The position numbers and the translations under genes were made by a program. This document shows, piece after piece, positions 31,403 to 39,899 of a DNA stretch of 49,722 nt. The notes beneath the pieces were generated by a model that was not told where the DNA came from, did not search any database, and saw only the letters and a program-made list of their open reading frames with translations. Numbering within the stretch: position 1 is the first letter of the stretch; every line of letters starts with the position of its first letter. Source of the stretch: Streptomyces sp. STR69 (lineage in GTDB: Bacteria > Actinomycetota > Actinomycetes > Streptomycetales > Streptomycetaceae); the NCBI RefSeq assembly GCF_024519455.1, contig NZ_JALJRY010000049.1, forward strand, positions 1 to 49,722, in the 5' to 3' direction.

Positions 31403-31505
31403 CGCTGTGCCCAGCCGATAGTGTGGGCGCTCGTCCGAGACGTACCGCAGTCCCCTCGGGACGCATGCGTCCACCGCAGTCCATCGAACCGGGGCCCGTA
31501 CCTCG

Positions 31506-34500
31506 ATGTCCGTGCACAGCCACACGGCAGCCCAACACGACGCTGCCACTCCTGAGTTCCCGCGTCACGTAGTCACCGCGGTGCTCGTCTCCCACGACGG
31601 CGCCCGCTGGCTGCCCGACGCGCTCGCCGGGCTGCTCGGCCAGGAGCGCCCCGTGCAGAGCGTCATGGCCGCCGACACCGGCAGCGCGGACGACTCCGCC
31701 CAGTTGGTCACCGACACCCTCGGCGCCGACCGCGTGCTGCACCTCGCCCGGCGCACCGGCTTCGGCCAGGCCGTCGAGGAGGCCAACCGCACCGCCCCTG
31801 TGCTGACCCCGGACGACCTGCCGTACCTGAAGCGCCCCAGCGGCTGGGACCCCGTCACGCGCACATGGCGCGACGACGCCTACGACATGCCGGAACTCCC
31901 GCACGGCGAGCCCGTCCAGTGGCTGTGGCTGCTGCACGACGACTCCGCCCCGGAGCCCGACGCCCTGGCCCAACTGCTGCGCGTGGTGGACCAGGAGTAC
32001 GAGCTCGGCCGCGAGGACGTGGCCGTCGTAGGCCCCAAACTGCGCGGCTGGTACGACCGCCGGCAGCTCCTGGAGGTCGGCGTCACCATCGCCCACTCCG
32101 GGCGCCGCTGGACCGGCCTCGACCGCCGCGAACAGGACCAGGGACAGCACGACCACGTCCGGCCCGTGCTGTCCGTCTCCACCGCCGGCATGCTGATCCG
32201 GCGCGACGTCTTCGACGAACTCGGCGGCTTCGACCGCCGGCTGCCCCTGATGCGCGACGACGTCGACCTGTGCTGGCGCGCCACCGCCGCCGGCCACCGC
32301 GTCCTGGTCGCCCCAGAGGCGGTCGTACGGCACGCCGAGGCGGCCTCCCGCGAGCGCCGCGCGGTCGACTGCGCGGGCCGCACCGTCGCCTCCCCGCACA
32401 AGGTCGACAAGGCCGGCGCCGTCTACACCCTGCTCGTCAACAGCCGTACGGCCGTGCTGCCCTGGGTCCTCGTCAGGCTCGTCGTCGGCACCGTGCTGCG
32501 GACCCTCGCCTATCTCGTCGGCAAGGTCCCCGGACAGGCCCTCGACGAGATCCGCGGTCTCCTGGGGACCCTGCTGCGCCCCGAGCGGATCATCGCCGGA
32601 CGGCGCAGGCGCGGCACCCCGCAGATCGACAAGGCGGAGCTGAAGCCGCTCTTCCCGCCGCCCGGCGCGACCCTGCGAGCCACCTTCGAACAGGCCGCCG
32701 CCAGCTTCGTCGACACCTCCGACCCCGAGATCACCTCGGGGGCCGGCCGGCACGGCGGAGCGGTCGAGTCCGGACCCGGCGGCGACGACGCGGACTTCCT
32801 GGAGATCGAGCAGTTCGCGCGCGTGAAGCGCATCGCCCGCAAGCCCGGCCCGGTGCTGTTCCTGGTGCTGCTGCTCGTCTCCCTCGTCGCCTGCCGCGGC
32901 CTGCTCGGCAGCGGCGCGCTCACGGGCGGCGCGATGCTGCCCGCGCCCGGCGACTCCGGCGAACTGTGGTCCCGCTTCCTGGACTCCTGGCACCCGGTGG
33001 GCGCCGGCGGCACCCCGTCCGCACCGCCGTACCTCGCGTTCGTCGCGATGCTCTCCTCGCTGCTGTTCGGCTCGACCGGCCTCGTGGTCACCGTCCTGCT
33101 GGTCGCCTCGGTGCCGCTGGCCGGGTTCACCGCCTACTTCGCCTCCCGCCCGCTCGTCGAGTCCCGCCTGCTGCGCGCGTGGGCGGCCGTCGTCTACGCC
33201 TTCCTGCCCGCCGCCACCGGCGCCCTCGCTGGCGGCCGCATCGGCACCGCCGTACTCGCCGTGCTGCTCCCGCTGGCCGCCCGCGCGGGCATCGCCGCCA
33301 GCGGCCTCACGCATTCCTCGGGCGCCCGCGGCAGCTGGCGCGCCACCTGGGCCTACGCCCTGCTCCTGACCGTCACCACCGCCTTCACGCCGATCATCTG
33401 GCCCATCGCCCTGATCCTCGGCATCGCCCTGCTGGCCGTGCGCAGGAGCGACATCACCGCCTACGGCCTGCGCTTCCTGGCCCAGCTCGGCACCCCGCTG
33501 CTGATCCTGGCGCCCTGGTCCCTGACGCTGCTCCCGTTCGGCTTCTTCCAGCAGGCCGGCCTGGAGTACGGCTCCGGGTCCGCGTCCCCCCTCGACCTGC
33601 TCGGCGCCAGCCCCGGCGGCCCCGGCACGGTCAACGGCCTGATGCTCATCGGCATCGTGCTGGCCGCCCTCGCCGCCCTGCTGCGCAGTGAGCGCACCTT
33701 CGGCATCCGGGCCGCCTGGGGCGTCGCCCTGGTGGGCCTCGTCTTCGCCGTCCTGTCCAACAGCTCCACCTGGGCCGGCCCCGCGACCCTCGTCTACGGC
33801 CTCGCCCTCCTCGCCGCCGCCGCGCTCGGCGCCGACGGGGCACGCGCGCGTGTCGCCGAACAGAGCTTCGGCTGGCGCCAGCCGGTGGCCGTCCTGATCG
33901 CCTTCGCCTCGGCCGCCGGCCCACTGCTCGTCGCCGCCGGCTGGATGATCGGCGGCGCCGACGGTCCCCTGGAGCGCCGCGACCCGACCCAGGTGCCCGC
34001 CTTCGTCGCCGAGGAGAGCGACACCCAGGACCAGGCCCGCACCCTCGTCCTCGACAGCGACTCCGCCGCCCACGTCGGCTACATGCTGGTGCGCGGCTCC
34101 GGCGCCCGCATGGGAGACGGCGAGTTCGCCGCGTCGGACGGCGAGAACAGCAGACTCGACAAGGTCGTCGCCAACCTCGTCGCCGGCTCCGGCGCCGACC
34201 AGGCCGACGAACTCGGCGGCTTCGCCGTGCGCTACGTCCTCGTCCACAAGGGCGCGCCCCGCGAGGTCAGTCGTGTCCTGGACGCCACCCCCGGCCTCAG
34301 CAGGCTCAGCCAGGCCGACGGCAGCGCCCTGTGGCGGGTCAACGCGCAGGTCTCCCGTGCGGCCGTCGTGGCCGGTACCGCCGCCCCGAAGCCGGTCGCC
34401 GCGGGACCCGTCGACATCCACACCACGATCCCGTCCGGCGCCACCGGCCGCGTCCTGCGCCTCGCCGACTCGGCCGCCGCGGGCTGGACGGCCACCCTGG

Positions 34501-35249
34501 ACGGCAAGCCGCTCACCCGCACCACGGTCGACGGCTGGGCCCAGGGCTTCCAACTCCCCGCCACCGGCGGCAGGTTGGACGTCACCTACGACGACCCGAT
34601 CGGGCACACCGCCTGGCTGTGGACCCAGGGCGCGCTCGCCCTCGTCCTCGTCGTGCTCGCCCTGCCGGGCCGCCGACGTGACGTCGACGACGACCTCCCC
34701 GAGGAGGAGCTGATCCCGGCCCAGGCGGTCGCGGGCGAGGGCCGCCGGGCCCGCCGCCTGCGCGCCCAGGCGGAGACCGAGGCAGCCGACCAGGCGGACG
34801 AGGCGGCGGACATCGCGGGCACCGGGGAGTTCGACGCGTTCGCCTCGGACACCACTCCTCCTCCTGCGGAGGAGGAGGTCGCCGCTGCGATCCCGCAGCA
34901 GCAGTCCTACGGCGAGTGGGATGCCGCGAGCTACGCCGGCGCCGAGTACGGCACCTACGGCGGCGAGCAGTACCAGGCCGACCAGCAGTACCCGGCGGGC
35001 ACCTACGACCAGTCGTACCAGGCGGACCCCTACCAGGGCGGCCAGTACGACCCGTACGCCTACGGCGGCCAGCCCCCGACACCGGCGTACGACCCGACGT
35101 ACGAACCGGGCTACGACCAGAACCAGGGCCAGACCCAGGGCCAGAACCAGGGCTACGACCCGAACTACGACCCGAACTACGACCCCGCCTACGACCCGGC
35201 CCAACAGCATCCGCACGGCAGTGAGCGCCCCGACGGGAGCCAGCAGTGA
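31506..35249 (+). CDS. Giant family 2 glycosyltransferase / polytopic membrane fusion protein
   Basis: A 1247-residue protein in three parts. (1) A cytoplasmic GT2 domain (about 15-300): VVTAVLVSHDGARWLPDALAGLL, WLWLLHDDSAPEPDAL with a DD donor-site motif, and LMRDDVDLCWRATAAGHRV. (2) A membrane region (about 450-830) with roughly ten or more hydrophobic helices, then an extracytoplasmic beta-type region (about 840-1030) and a final TM (about 1040-1058). (3) A cytoplasmic tail (about 1060-1247) that becomes a Tyr/Gln/Pro/Asp/Gly-rich repeat (NYDPNYDPNYDPAYDP near the end). It probably builds and perhaps exports a cell-envelope glycan; the substrate is unknown. Its stop overlaps the GTG of the next gene. 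The position after whiB is conserved in Streptomyces (from memory). Confidence 0.85.
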   Translation: MSVHSHTAAQHDAATPEFPRHVVTAVLVSHDGARWLPDALAGLLGQERPVQSVMAADTGSADDSAQLVTDTLGADRVLHLARRTGFGQAVEEANRTAPVLTPDDLPYLKRPSGWDPVTRTWRDDAYDMPELPHGEPVQWLWLLHDDSAPEPDALAQLLRVVDQEYELGREDVAVVGPKLRGWYDRRQLLEVGVTIAHSGRRWTGLDRREQDQGQHDHVRPVLSVSTAGMLIRRDVFDELGGFDRRLPLMRDDVDLCWRATAAGHRVLVAPEAVVRHAEAASRERRAVDCAGRTVASPHKVDKAGAVYTLLVNSRTAVLPWVLVRLVVGTVLRTLAYLVGKVPGQALDEIRGLLGTLLRPERIIAGRRRRGTPQIDKAELKPLFPPPGATLRATFEQAAASFVDTSDPEITSGAGRHGGAVESGPGGDDADFLEIEQFARVKRIARKPGPVLFLVLLLVSLVACRGLLGSGALTGGAMLPAPGDSGELWSRFLDSWHPVGAGGTPSAPPYLAFVAMLSSLLFGSTGLVVTVLLVASVPLAGFTAYFASRPLVESRLLRAWAAVVYAFLPAATGALAGGRIGTAVLAVLLPLAARAGIAASGLTHSSGARGSWRATWAYALLLTVTTAFTPIIWPIALILGIALLAVRRSDITAYGLRFLAQLGTPLLILAPWSLTLLPFGFFQQAGLEYGSGSASPLDLLGASPGGPGTVNGLMLIGIVLAALAALLRSERTFGIRAAWGVALVGLVFAVLSNSSTWAGPATLVYGLALLAAAALGADGARARVAEQSFGWRQPVAVLIAFASAAGPLLVAAGWMIGGADGPLERRDPTQVPAFVAEESDTQDQARTLVLDSDSAAHVGYMLVRGSGARMGDGEFAASDGENSRLDKVVANLVAGSGADQADELGGFAVRYVLVHKGAPREVSRVLDATPGLSRLSQADGSALWRVNAQVSRAAVVAGTAAPKPVAAGPVDIHTTIPSGATGRVLRLADSAAAGWTATLDGKPLTRTTVDGWAQGFQLPATGGRLDVTYDDPIGHTAWLWTQGALALVLVVLALPGRRRDVDDDLPEEELIPAQAVAGEGRRARRLRAQAETEAADQADEAADIAGTGEFDAFASDTTPPPAEEEVAAAIPQQQSYGEWDAASYAGAEYGTYGGEQYQADQQYPAGTYDQSYQADPYQGGQYDPYAYGGQPPTPAYDPTYEPGYDQNQGQTQGQNQGYDPNYDPNYDPAYDPAQQHPHGSERPDGSQQ

Positions 35250-36739
35250 ACCGCACCACCCTGTCCTTCCTCGCCGGCGTGGCCGCGCTCGCCGCCGTCA
35301 CCGGGTTCGCCGAGATGAAGACACCGGCCGCGTCCGGCACCCACACCGCCGAGGCAGCCGCCCAGCTGCCCGTGGAGCGCACCAGCCTGCTGTGCCCGGC
35401 ACCGAGCACCTCCGACCTCGCCGACACGTCGTACACGTCCTTCACGCCCGTCACTACGGGCACGGACGACAGCGGCAAGGCCGAACTCCAGGCCGCGGGC
35501 GAGGAGTCGGGCGACGGCACGAGCAGCAAGGGCAAGAAGAAGCCCGCCAAGCCCGTCCTGACGCCCAAGGCCCCCGGCACGCCGGCCACCGGCGACAGCT
35601 CCGGCGCCGACTCGCCCGCGCTGCTCGGCACGGCTGAGGGCAAGTACGCGCCCGGCTGGACCGTCCAGGAGACCACCGAGGTCGCCGCGGGCAACGGACG
35701 CGGCCTCCAGGGCGTCAACTGCACCGCCCCGGACACCGAGTTCTGGTTCCCGGGCGCCAGCACCTCCGCCGACCGCACCGACTACGTGAACCTCACCAAC
35801 CCGGACGACTCCGCAGCCGTCGTCGACATCGACCTCTACGGCAAGGACGGCGACCTCAAGTCGACCGTGGGGGAGGGCATCACGGTCGAGCCGCACGCCG
35901 ACGAGCCGATCCTGCTGTCCACCCTCACCGACGACCAGGAGACCGACCTGACCGTGCACGTGACCGTGCGCAGCGGCCGGGTCGGCGCGTCCGTACAGGC
36001 CCTCGACGCCAAGCTCGGCGGCGACTGGCTGGCCGCGTCCACCGACCCGGCGGGCAGCCTGGTCATGCCGGGCATCCCGAAGGACGCCACCTCGGTACGG
36101 CTGATCGTCTTCACACCGGGCGACTCGGACGCCGACCTGAAGGTGCGGCTCTCCTCGCCCACCGGGATGATCACGCCGGCCGGGCACGAGACCGTGCACG
36201 TCAAGGCGGGCATGACGATCGGCGTCGACCTGGGCGACGTCACCCGCGGCGACCCGGGCTCCCTGGTCCTGACACCGACCGACCAGTCCGTGCCGGTCGT
36301 CGCCGCCCTGAAGGTCGTACGGGGCAAGGGCAGCAAGCAGGAGACGGCGTTCATCCCGGCGACCGCCCCGGTCGGCACGCGCGCGACGTCCGCCGACAAC
36401 AGCGGCAAGGGCTCCACGCTGTCCCTGGTCGCGCCCACCCGCACCGCGACCGTCAAGGTCACCGCGTCGGCCGGCAGCGGCGGCGGTACGCCGGTCTCCA
36501 AGACGTACACGATCAAGGCAGGCACCACACAGGACGTCGAACTCCCGGTCCCCGGCGGCCTGAAGGGCACCTACGCGCTGACCGTCGAGCCCCAGTCGGG
36601 CGGCCCGGTGTACGCGGCCCGGACGCTGTCGGCGACCGAGGAGGGCGTACCGGGCTTCACGATCCAGACCCTGCCCGACGACCGGGGGACGGTGTCGGTG
36701 CCGCAGACGGACGAGGACCTGTCGGTCCTTCAGAAGTAG
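35246..36739 (+). CDS. Secreted/anchored DUF5719-family protein
   Basis: A 497-residue protein whose GTG overlaps the glycosyltransferase stop (GTGA), so the two are coupled. The N terminus has a hydrophobic signal or anchor (about 5-22; LSFLAGVAALAAVTGFA). A low-complexity Lys/Gly/Ala linker (about 75-115) precedes a long extracellular region of repeated beta-sandwich character: WFPGASTSADRTDYVNLTNPDDSAAVVDIDLYG, TVEPHADEPILL and RSGRVGASVQALDA. I recall DUF5719 for this arrangement downstream of whiB in Streptomyces. It has no catalytic motif. It likely works with the upstream glycosyltransferase at the cell surface; this is inference from coupling. Confidence 0.8.
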   Translation: MNRTTLSFLAGVAALAAVTGFAEMKTPAASGTHTAEAAAQLPVERTSLLCPAPSTSDLADTSYTSFTPVTTGTDDSGKAELQAAGEESGDGTSSKGKKKPAKPVLTPKAPGTPATGDSSGADSPALLGTAEGKYAPGWTVQETTEVAAGNGRGLQGVNCTAPDTEFWFPGASTSADRTDYVNLTNPDDSAAVVDIDLYGKDGDLKSTVGEGITVEPHADEPILLSTLTDDQETDLTVHVTVRSGRVGASVQALDAKLGGDWLAASTDPAGSLVMPGIPKDATSVRLIVFTPGDSDADLKVRLSSPTGMITPAGHETVHVKAGMTIGVDLGDVTRGDPGSLVLTPTDQSVPVVAALKVVRGKGSKQETAFIPATAPVGTRATSADNSGKGSTLSLVAPTRTATVKVTASAGSGGGTPVSKTYTIKAGTTQDVELPVPGGLKGTYALTVEPQSGGPVYAARTLSATEEGVPGFTIQTLPDDRGTVSVPQTDEDLSVLQK

Positions 36740-36761
36740 CGGTCCACGACCCCACGCGCGC

Positions 36762-36782
36762 GGGGAGGGATCAGTCCTCCCC
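36762..36782. terminator. Bidirectional terminator
   Basis: GGGGAGG (36762-36768) pairs with CCTCCCC (36776-36782) around a 7-base loop. It lies between the convergent DUF5719 and metallopeptidase-family genes; the stop codon of the latter (36771-36773) lies in the loop. Confidence 0.65.
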
Positions 36783-37220
36783 GTAGCGCGGATCGACGGT
36801 CTCCGGGGTGAGGCCCAGCAGTTCGGCGACCTGCTCCACGACGATCTCGTGGACCAGGGCCGCGCGTTCGTCGCGCCCCTTCGTGCGGATCTCGACCGGC
36901 CGCCGATAGATCACCACGCGCGCGGGATGCCCCTCACGGGCTGCGATCGTGCCCCCCAGAGGCACCGACTCGTCGTTCCAGCCCTCGCCCGCACCACCCA
37001 GTCGAGGGACTTCCAGGACGAGGAAATCGATGTCGGCCAACTGCGGCCAGCGTCGCTCCAGGCGCTCCACGGAGTCCTGCACCAGATCCGCGAACGCCTC
37101 GGCCCGGCTCGCGGCCAGCGGAACCTGCGGCGGTGCGATCGGGCCGCGCATGCCCCGGCCGTGGCGATCGCGGCGGCGGGGCCCGGGGCCGGCGGCGGGG
37201 GGCGGTACGGGGGTGTCCAT
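36771..37220 (-). CDS. Metallopeptidase-family (DUF1025/zincin-like) protein with degenerate HExxH
   Basis: A 149-residue protein of the small zincin-like family found next to whiB genes in actinobacteria (compare Rv3259, from memory). The N terminus (1-35) is proline/Arg-rich; the fold runs from about 38 (SRAEAFADLVQDSVERLERRWPQLADIDFLVLEVP) to the end. The position of the zinc motif HExxH reads H124-E125-I-V-V, followed by EQVAELLGL and the conserved DPRYG. The second zinc His is therefore missing, so protease activity is doubtful. The ATG at 37220 has no clear ribosome-binding site, and an ATG at 37292 is in frame. Divergent from the DUF3499 gene. Confidence 0.82.
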   Translation of the reverse strand: MDTPVPPPAAGPGPRRRDRHGRGMRGPIAPPQVPLAASRAEAFADLVQDSVERLERRWPQLADIDFLVLEVPRLGGAGEGWNDESVPLGGTIAAREGHPARVVIYRRPVEIRTKGRDERAALVHEIVVEQVAELLGLTPETVDPRYGED

Positions 37221-37550
37221 CACTGGTGAAGCGTAGTCCCCGTCAGGTCCGGCCGCCGGACTCCACTCGCCGTCCGGGCCCTCGGGCGCCATGTCGCCGG
37301 ATGACCATTCCGGCCAAGGTTGGGCTCGATTCCGTATGTCTCCAAGACCGTCGCTCTCAAGGCAATTGACGGTGTTTGTGCCGAGTGGTGACCGGACCCG
37401 ACTCCGTTCGAGATCCCGGGAAGGGGTGTTCGCGCAGGTCAGCAGCGCGTTCCCGGAGAGGTGTGTGGGGCGTTTCACAACCCGACACGGTGGAGTGACC
37501 TGGGGGAGAGTCGTCGCGGCCCGCTCAAGAGTGCGGTACCGTCCAACGTC

Positions 37551-37931
37551 GTGAGCCCTGTACGTCGCTGTTCGCGCACCGCTTGCGGCCGGCCCGCCGT
37601 CGCGACGCTGACGTACGTCTACGCCGACTCGACCGCGGTCCTCGGCCCGCTCGCCACCTACGCCGAACCCCACTGCTACGACCTGTGCGCCGAGCACTCC
37701 GAGCGCCTCACCGCGCCCCGCGGGTGGGAGGTCGTCCGCCTCCTCGACAGCTCCGCTCCGGCCCGCCCGAGCGGCGACGACCTGGAAGCGCTTGCCAACG
37801 CGGTACGCGAGGCGGCCCGCCCGCAGGAGCGGGCGGCAGGAGCCGGCGGCGGGGGCGGGGCTCGTACGGCGGACCCGATGGAGGTCGCGCGCCGGGGGCA
37901 TCTGCGGGTGCTGCGGTCGCCGGACAACTGA
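37551..37931 (+). CDS. DUF3499-family zinc-ribbon-like protein
   Basis: A 126-residue protein with a Cys pattern suggesting metal binding: C7-x4-C12 and C42-x3-C46 (RRCSRTACGRPAVATLTYVYADS, PHCYDLCAEHSERLTAPRGWEVV). The N-terminal 65 residues are the conserved part; after that come a Gly/Ala linker and the short block DPMEVARRGHLRVLRSP. I recognise it as DUF3499, an actinobacterial family that sits between whiB2 and manB in mycobacteria. It starts at GTG (VSPVRRCS). The function is unknown; the conserved neighbourhood suggests a link to cell envelope or division. Confidence 0.82.
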   Translation: MSPVRRCSRTACGRPAVATLTYVYADSTAVLGPLATYAEPHCYDLCAEHSERLTAPRGWEVVRLLDSSAPARPSGDDLEALANAVREAARPQERAAGAGGGGGARTADPMEVARRGHLRVLRSPDN

Positions 37932-38115
37932 CGTCGGCTGTCCGGGAGTTCGTTCGACGATCCCATGGTGATCGCCACCCACGAGCGGGCCTTGCTGCGA
38001 GAGCGCTGCCCTGAGCTCAGGTAAGAGTCTGTGGACGGCTCAGTTACCGCACGTCGCGCTGTCGGTCCCTGCGGGTAGTTTGGGGCGACCGATAGGACTT
38101 TCTGGAGGGTTGGCC

Positions 38116-39480
38116 GTGTCTGCTGATTTGTCGCAGCTCGTGAAGGCGTACGACGTACGGGGCGTCGTCCCGGACCAGTGGGACGAGTCCTTGGCCGAGT
38201 TGTTCGGGGCGGCCTTCGTTCAGGTGACCGGCGCCACTGCGATCGTGACCGGGCACGACATGCGGCCCTCGTCCCCCGGACTCTCCGCAGCCTTCGCGCG
38301 CGGGGCGGCGGCTCGCGGCGTCGACGTGACCGAGATCGGCCTGTGCTCCACGGACCAGCTGTACTACGCCTCGGGCGCGTTCGACCTCCCCGGCGCCATG
38401 TTCACGGCCTCGCACAACCCGGCGAAGTACAACGGCATCAAGATGTGCCGGGCGGGCGCGGCCCCCGTCGGCCAGGACACCGGCCTCGCCGAGATCCGCC
38501 AACTCGTGGAGTCCTGGCTGGACTCGGGCGCCCCGGAAGCCTCCGGCCCGACGGGAACGATCACGAAACGGGACACGTTGGAGGATTACGCGGCGCACCT
38601 CCGCGGCCTCGTCGACCTGACCTCCGTCCGCCCCCTGAAGGTCGTCGTCGACGCGGGCAACGGCATGGGCGGTCACACGGTCCCGACCGTGTTCGCCGGC
38701 CTGCCGCTCACCCTGGTCCCGATGTACTTCGAGCTGGACGGCACCTTCCCGAACCACGAGGCCAACCCGCTCGATCCGGCCAACATCGTCGACCTCCAGG
38801 CGCGCGTCCGCGAGGAGGGCGCCGACCTCGGCATCGCCTTCGACGGCGACGCCGACCGCTGCTTCGTGGTCGACGAGAACGGCGACCCGGTCCCGCCGTC
38901 CGCGATCACCGCCCTGGTGGCCTCCCGCGAGCTGGCGCGGAACGGCGGCAAAGGCGTGATCATCCACAACCTGATCACCTCCTGGTCGGTCCCCGAGGTC
39001 GTCAAGGAGAACGGCGGCACACCGGTACGCACACGCGTGGGCCACTCCTTCATCAAGGCCGAGATGGCCAAGTCCGGCGCGATCTTCGGCGGCGAGCACT
39101 CCGCGCACTACTACTTCAAGGACTTCTGGAACGCCGACACGGGCATGCTGGCCGCCCTCCACGTCCTAGCCGCGCTGGGAGGCCAGGACGGCCCGCTCTC
39201 CGCCCTCGTGGCCCAGTACGACCGTTACGTGGGCTCAGGCGAGATCAACTCCACGGTCGACGACCAGGGAGCCCGCCTCGCGGCGATCCGCGCCGCCTAC
39301 GAGAGCCAGGACGACCTGACGCTCGACGAACTCGACGGCCTCACCGTCACCTCCGCCGACTGGTGGTTCAACGTCCGCCCCTCCAACACGGAACCGCTGC
39401 TGCGGCTCAACACGGAGGCGCGGGACGAGGCCACGATGGGGAAGGTGCGGGACGAGGTGCTGGGGATCATCAGGGGGTGA
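38116..39480 (+). CDS. manB: Phosphomannomutase ManB (alpha-D-phosphohexomutase family)
   Basis: A 454-residue phosphohexomutase converting mannose-6-P to mannose-1-P. Motifs: catalytic phosphoserine in AMFTASHNPAKYNGIK (about S101), metal-binding GIAFDGDADRCFVVDENG (about 245), sugar-binding GGEHSAHYYF (about 330) and the phosphate-binding C-terminal RPSNTEPLLRLN (about 428). The GTG at 38116 has a strong GGAGGG six bases upstream; a start at 38080 would precede the ribosome-binding site. With ManA and the ManC-like protein it makes GDP-mannose for glycans and protein O-mannosylation. Family members can also use glucose phosphates. Confidence 0.95.
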   Translation: MSADLSQLVKAYDVRGVVPDQWDESLAELFGAAFVQVTGATAIVTGHDMRPSSPGLSAAFARGAAARGVDVTEIGLCSTDQLYYASGAFDLPGAMFTASHNPAKYNGIKMCRAGAAPVGQDTGLAEIRQLVESWLDSGAPEASGPTGTITKRDTLEDYAAHLRGLVDLTSVRPLKVVVDAGNGMGGHTVPTVFAGLPLTLVPMYFELDGTFPNHEANPLDPANIVDLQARVREEGADLGIAFDGDADRCFVVDENGDPVPPSAITALVASRELARNGGKGVIIHNLITSWSVPEVVKENGGTPVRTRVGHSFIKAEMAKSGAIFGGEHSAHYYFKDFWNADTGMLAALHVLAALGGQDGPLSALVAQYDRYVGSGEINSTVDDQGARLAAIRAAYESQDDLTLDELDGLTVTSADWWFNVRPSNTEPLLRLNTEARDEATMGKVRDEVLGIIRG

Positions 39481-39510
39481 CGGCGGGCGGTACGTTCTGG
39501 GCGCCGGTCG

Positions 39511-39596
39511 ATTTCCAGCCCGTCCGGCGCTTCCGTCCGGCGCTTGAGGACGAGGCCGTTCAGGCCGAAGCGGGGGTCAGGGGGCGCAGCCCCCAG
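39511..39596. repeat. Dispersed Streptomyces intergenic repeat
   Basis: A stretch of the well-known type beginning ATTTCCAGCCCGTCCGGCG and ending in GGGGGCGCAGCCCCC (39580-39594, a stem with loop GCA). It includes a 13-bp tandem duplication (CGTCCGGCGCTT at 39521 and 39534). The end is the complement of the core at 26406-26427. It lies in the 217-bp gap between manB and the Trm112-like gene. Confidence 0.7.
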
Positions 39597-39697
39597 GTGG
39601 GTCGGCCCCAACCCCGGCAAGCACTTCCCACCGGCGGTAACCTGACCAGGCACATCCGCACGCACCGTCGTAGACACTCGCCCTGGAGGGACACCCC

Positions 39698-39868
39698 ATG
39701 CCGCTCGAAGCCGGCCTCCTGGAGATCCTGGCCTGCCCGGCCTGCCACGCCCCCCTCAAGGAGCAGGACACCGAGCTGATCTGCACCGGTGAGGACTGCG
39801 GCCTGGCCTACCCCGTACGGGACGGCATCCCCGTCCTCCTCGTCGACGAGGCCCGCCACCCCGCGTAA
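39698..39868 (+). CDS. Trm112-family small zinc-binding protein
   Basis: A 56-residue protein with a zinc ribbon of C13-x2-C16 (ACPACHAPL) and C29-x4-C34 (CTGEDCGLAYPV), followed by DGIPVLLVDEA, the typical Trm112/YcaR ending. The ATG has a strong GGAGGG seven bases upstream. In bacteria such proteins often accompany cell-envelope or methylation enzymes; in eukaryotes Trm112 activates methyltransferases. It is the first gene of a run with the SIS protein (31 bases downstream) and manA, so a role linked to mannose metabolism is possible but unproven. Confidence 0.9.
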   Translation: MPLEAGLLEILACPACHAPLKEQDTELICTGEDCGLAYPVRDGIPVLLVDEARHPA

Positions 39869-39899
39869 CCGACGACGACGCGATCGGAGGCCGCCGCCC

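Noticed and set aside
31023..35216. A 1397-codon open frame on the minus strand opposite the giant glycosyltransferase
   Set aside because: It is a shadow of the plus-strand gene: the composition is Gly/Ala/Val/Arg/Asp noise with no domain, it runs through whiB, and such antisense frames are expected in high-GC DNA.
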